In this document: positions 4,425-5,095 of the stretch, piece by piece
Numbering within the stretch: position 1 is the stretch's first letter
Layout of the letters: every line of letters begins with the position of its first letter
Source: Acidobacteriota bacterium
Lineage (GTDB): Bacteria > Acidobacteriota > Terriglobia > Bryobacterales > JACQDG01
Direction: 5' to 3'
Length of the DNA stretch: 5,095 bases
Assembly (NCBI GenBank): GCA_016201195.1
Contig: JACQDI010000389.1
Span: 1 to 5,095, forward strand
Program-made: the position numbers and the translations under genes
Notes under the pieces: generated by a model
Databases searched by the model: none
What the model saw: the letters and a program-made list of their open reading frames with translations, nothing else
Told to the model about the DNA's origin: nothing

Positions 4425-5095
4425 ATGAGGAAAGACCATGGGTGGCGTGCAGAGAGGCTGGGTCTATCTCTTACGATTTTTCTCCTCTTCATTTCCCAGT
4501 GCGCCGGCCAGACCACCTTTGGTTCGATCACCGGCACGGTGACCGACCCGAGCGGCGCAGTTGTCCCGGACGCCAGTGTCACGGTGACCAACGAGGGCAC
4601 GGGGATCGCGCGGAAAGTGACCACCGGCGCCGGCGGGGTGTTTAACGTGCCCAACCTGGATCTCGGAACGTACCGGGTTACGATCGCCGCCTCGGGATTT
4701 GCTCGATACGAACGGGGCGGACTGATCCTGAGCACCAACCAGGTGCTGAATGTGGACGCCGGCTTGGAGCTGGCTACTACCGCCACCGTCACAGAGGTTC
4801 GAGCGGCCACGACCAACATCAGTACGGAAACGAGCTCCTTGACCGATGTCAAAACGAACCAGATCCTGGAGCAGTTGCCGCTGGAGATGAGCCGCCACCT
4901 GGCTGATAAGGGCTTCTACACATACACGTTTCTCAACACGGGGACGAGCTCGGTTACCTACACGAGCATTCCGGTTATCAACGGCATTCGCACGCAGTCG
5001 GGAACTTTGCCCACCATGGATGGGATTGCCGTGACGGCCTACTCCGGAGGCGCCAGTCCCGTTCAGCCCAGCTTCGAAGCGATCCAAGAGGTCAA
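4425..5095 (+). CDS. TonB-dependent-receptor-like outer-membrane protein with N-terminal carboxypeptidase-regulatory domain (3' end outside window)
   Basis: The frame is open for 223 codons to the right edge. Residues 1-29 are a signal peptide (basic MRKDHGWRAER, core LGLSLTIFLLFIS, end CAGQ). A carboxypeptidase-regulatory-like beta-sandwich spans about 32-115: FGSITGTVTDPSGAVVPDAS (32-51), VTNEGTG, the FNVPNLDLGTYRVTIAASGF strand pair (73-92), and VLNVDAGLEL. A plug-like region begins near 140 (LTDVKTNQILEQLPLEMSRH), includes VINGIRTQSGTLPTMDGIAV (184-203), the counterpart of the plug's NGxR...DG segment, and ends at SFEAIQEV. This is the architecture of the Acidobacteriota Oar/TonB-dependent receptors, normally about 1000-1200 residues with a 22-strand barrel, so about four fifths lies outside the window. 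Role: outer-membrane uptake or surface binding, probably of oligosaccharides or other large molecules; the substrate is not readable. It has its own promoter and a strong ribosome site. Confidence 0.93.
   Translation, partial: MRKDHGWRAERLGLSLTIFLLFISQCAGQTTFGSITGTVTDPSGAVVPDASVTVTNEGTGIARKVTTGAGGVFNVPNLDLGTYRVTIAASGFARYERGGLILSTNQVLNVDAGLELATTATVTEVRAATTNISTETSSLTDVKTNQILEQLPLEMSRHLADKGFYTYTFLNTGTSSVTYTSIPVINGIRTQSGTLPTMDGIAVTAYSGGASPVQPSFEAIQEV

Noticed and set aside
4438..4645. Plus-strand frame starting at ATG 4438/4442 in the receptor 5' region
   Set aside because: Out of register with the receptor frame, which has the signal peptide, the carboxypeptidase-regulatory domain and the AAGGAGG at correct spacing from ATG 4425.

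Overview
The window looks like a chromosomal stretch from an Acidobacteriota bacterium, probably of the Solibacter/Bryobacter group. The evidence is the high GC content with G/C-rich third codon positions, a carboxypeptidase-regulatory-domain TonB receptor of the kind massively expanded in that group, a secreted haem-PQQ quinoprotein, and gene types (small-ORF plus nucleotidyltransferase pair, S45 acylase) common there. This assignment rests on protein character recognised by eye, not on a search.

Layout from left to right. (1) 1-996, minus strand: a partial gene for an exported quinohaemoprotein dehydrogenase, with an N-terminal cytochrome c domain followed by a PQQ beta-propeller resembling polyvinyl-alcohol dehydrogenase; its 3' end runs off the window. 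(2) 1022-1978, plus strand: an exported alpha/beta hydrolase, divergent from gene 1 with only 25 bp between the starts. (3) 2017-2199 and 2177-2674, plus strand: a 60-residue protein overlapping a MNT/AbiEii-like nucleotidyltransferase by 23 nt. This is a compact two-gene module that resembles a toxin-antitoxin cassette but does not match a named type I can recognise. The nucleotidyltransferase has His where the first catalytic Asp is expected. (4) 2678-3361, minus strand: a DedA/VTT membrane protein, convergent with the module (3-bp gap). (5) 3384-3460: a striking inverted array of an 8-bp repeat that can form a 21-bp hairpin. (6) 3480-4256, plus strand: the C-terminal remnant of a penicillin/acyl-homoserine-lactone acylase, whose readable part begins just after the repeat. 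(7) 4257-4424: a short intergenic region with a plausible sigma-70 promoter. (8) 4425-5095, plus strand: the 5' part of a TonB-dependent-receptor-like outer-membrane protein with an excellent Shine-Dalgarno; it runs off the right edge.

Functionally, genes 1 and 2 are both exported and head-to-head, so they may act on a common extracellular or periplasmic substrate: oxidation of a hydroxylated compound followed by hydrolysis. The comparison with the PVA dehydrogenase / oxidised-PVA hydrolase pair is inference. The TonB-type receptor may serve uptake of large substrates but has its own promoter. The small-ORF/nucleotidyltransferase pair and the repeat-flanked acylase remnant mark the middle as accessory, rearranged DNA. 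No RNA genes, CRISPR arrays or transposase genes were seen.
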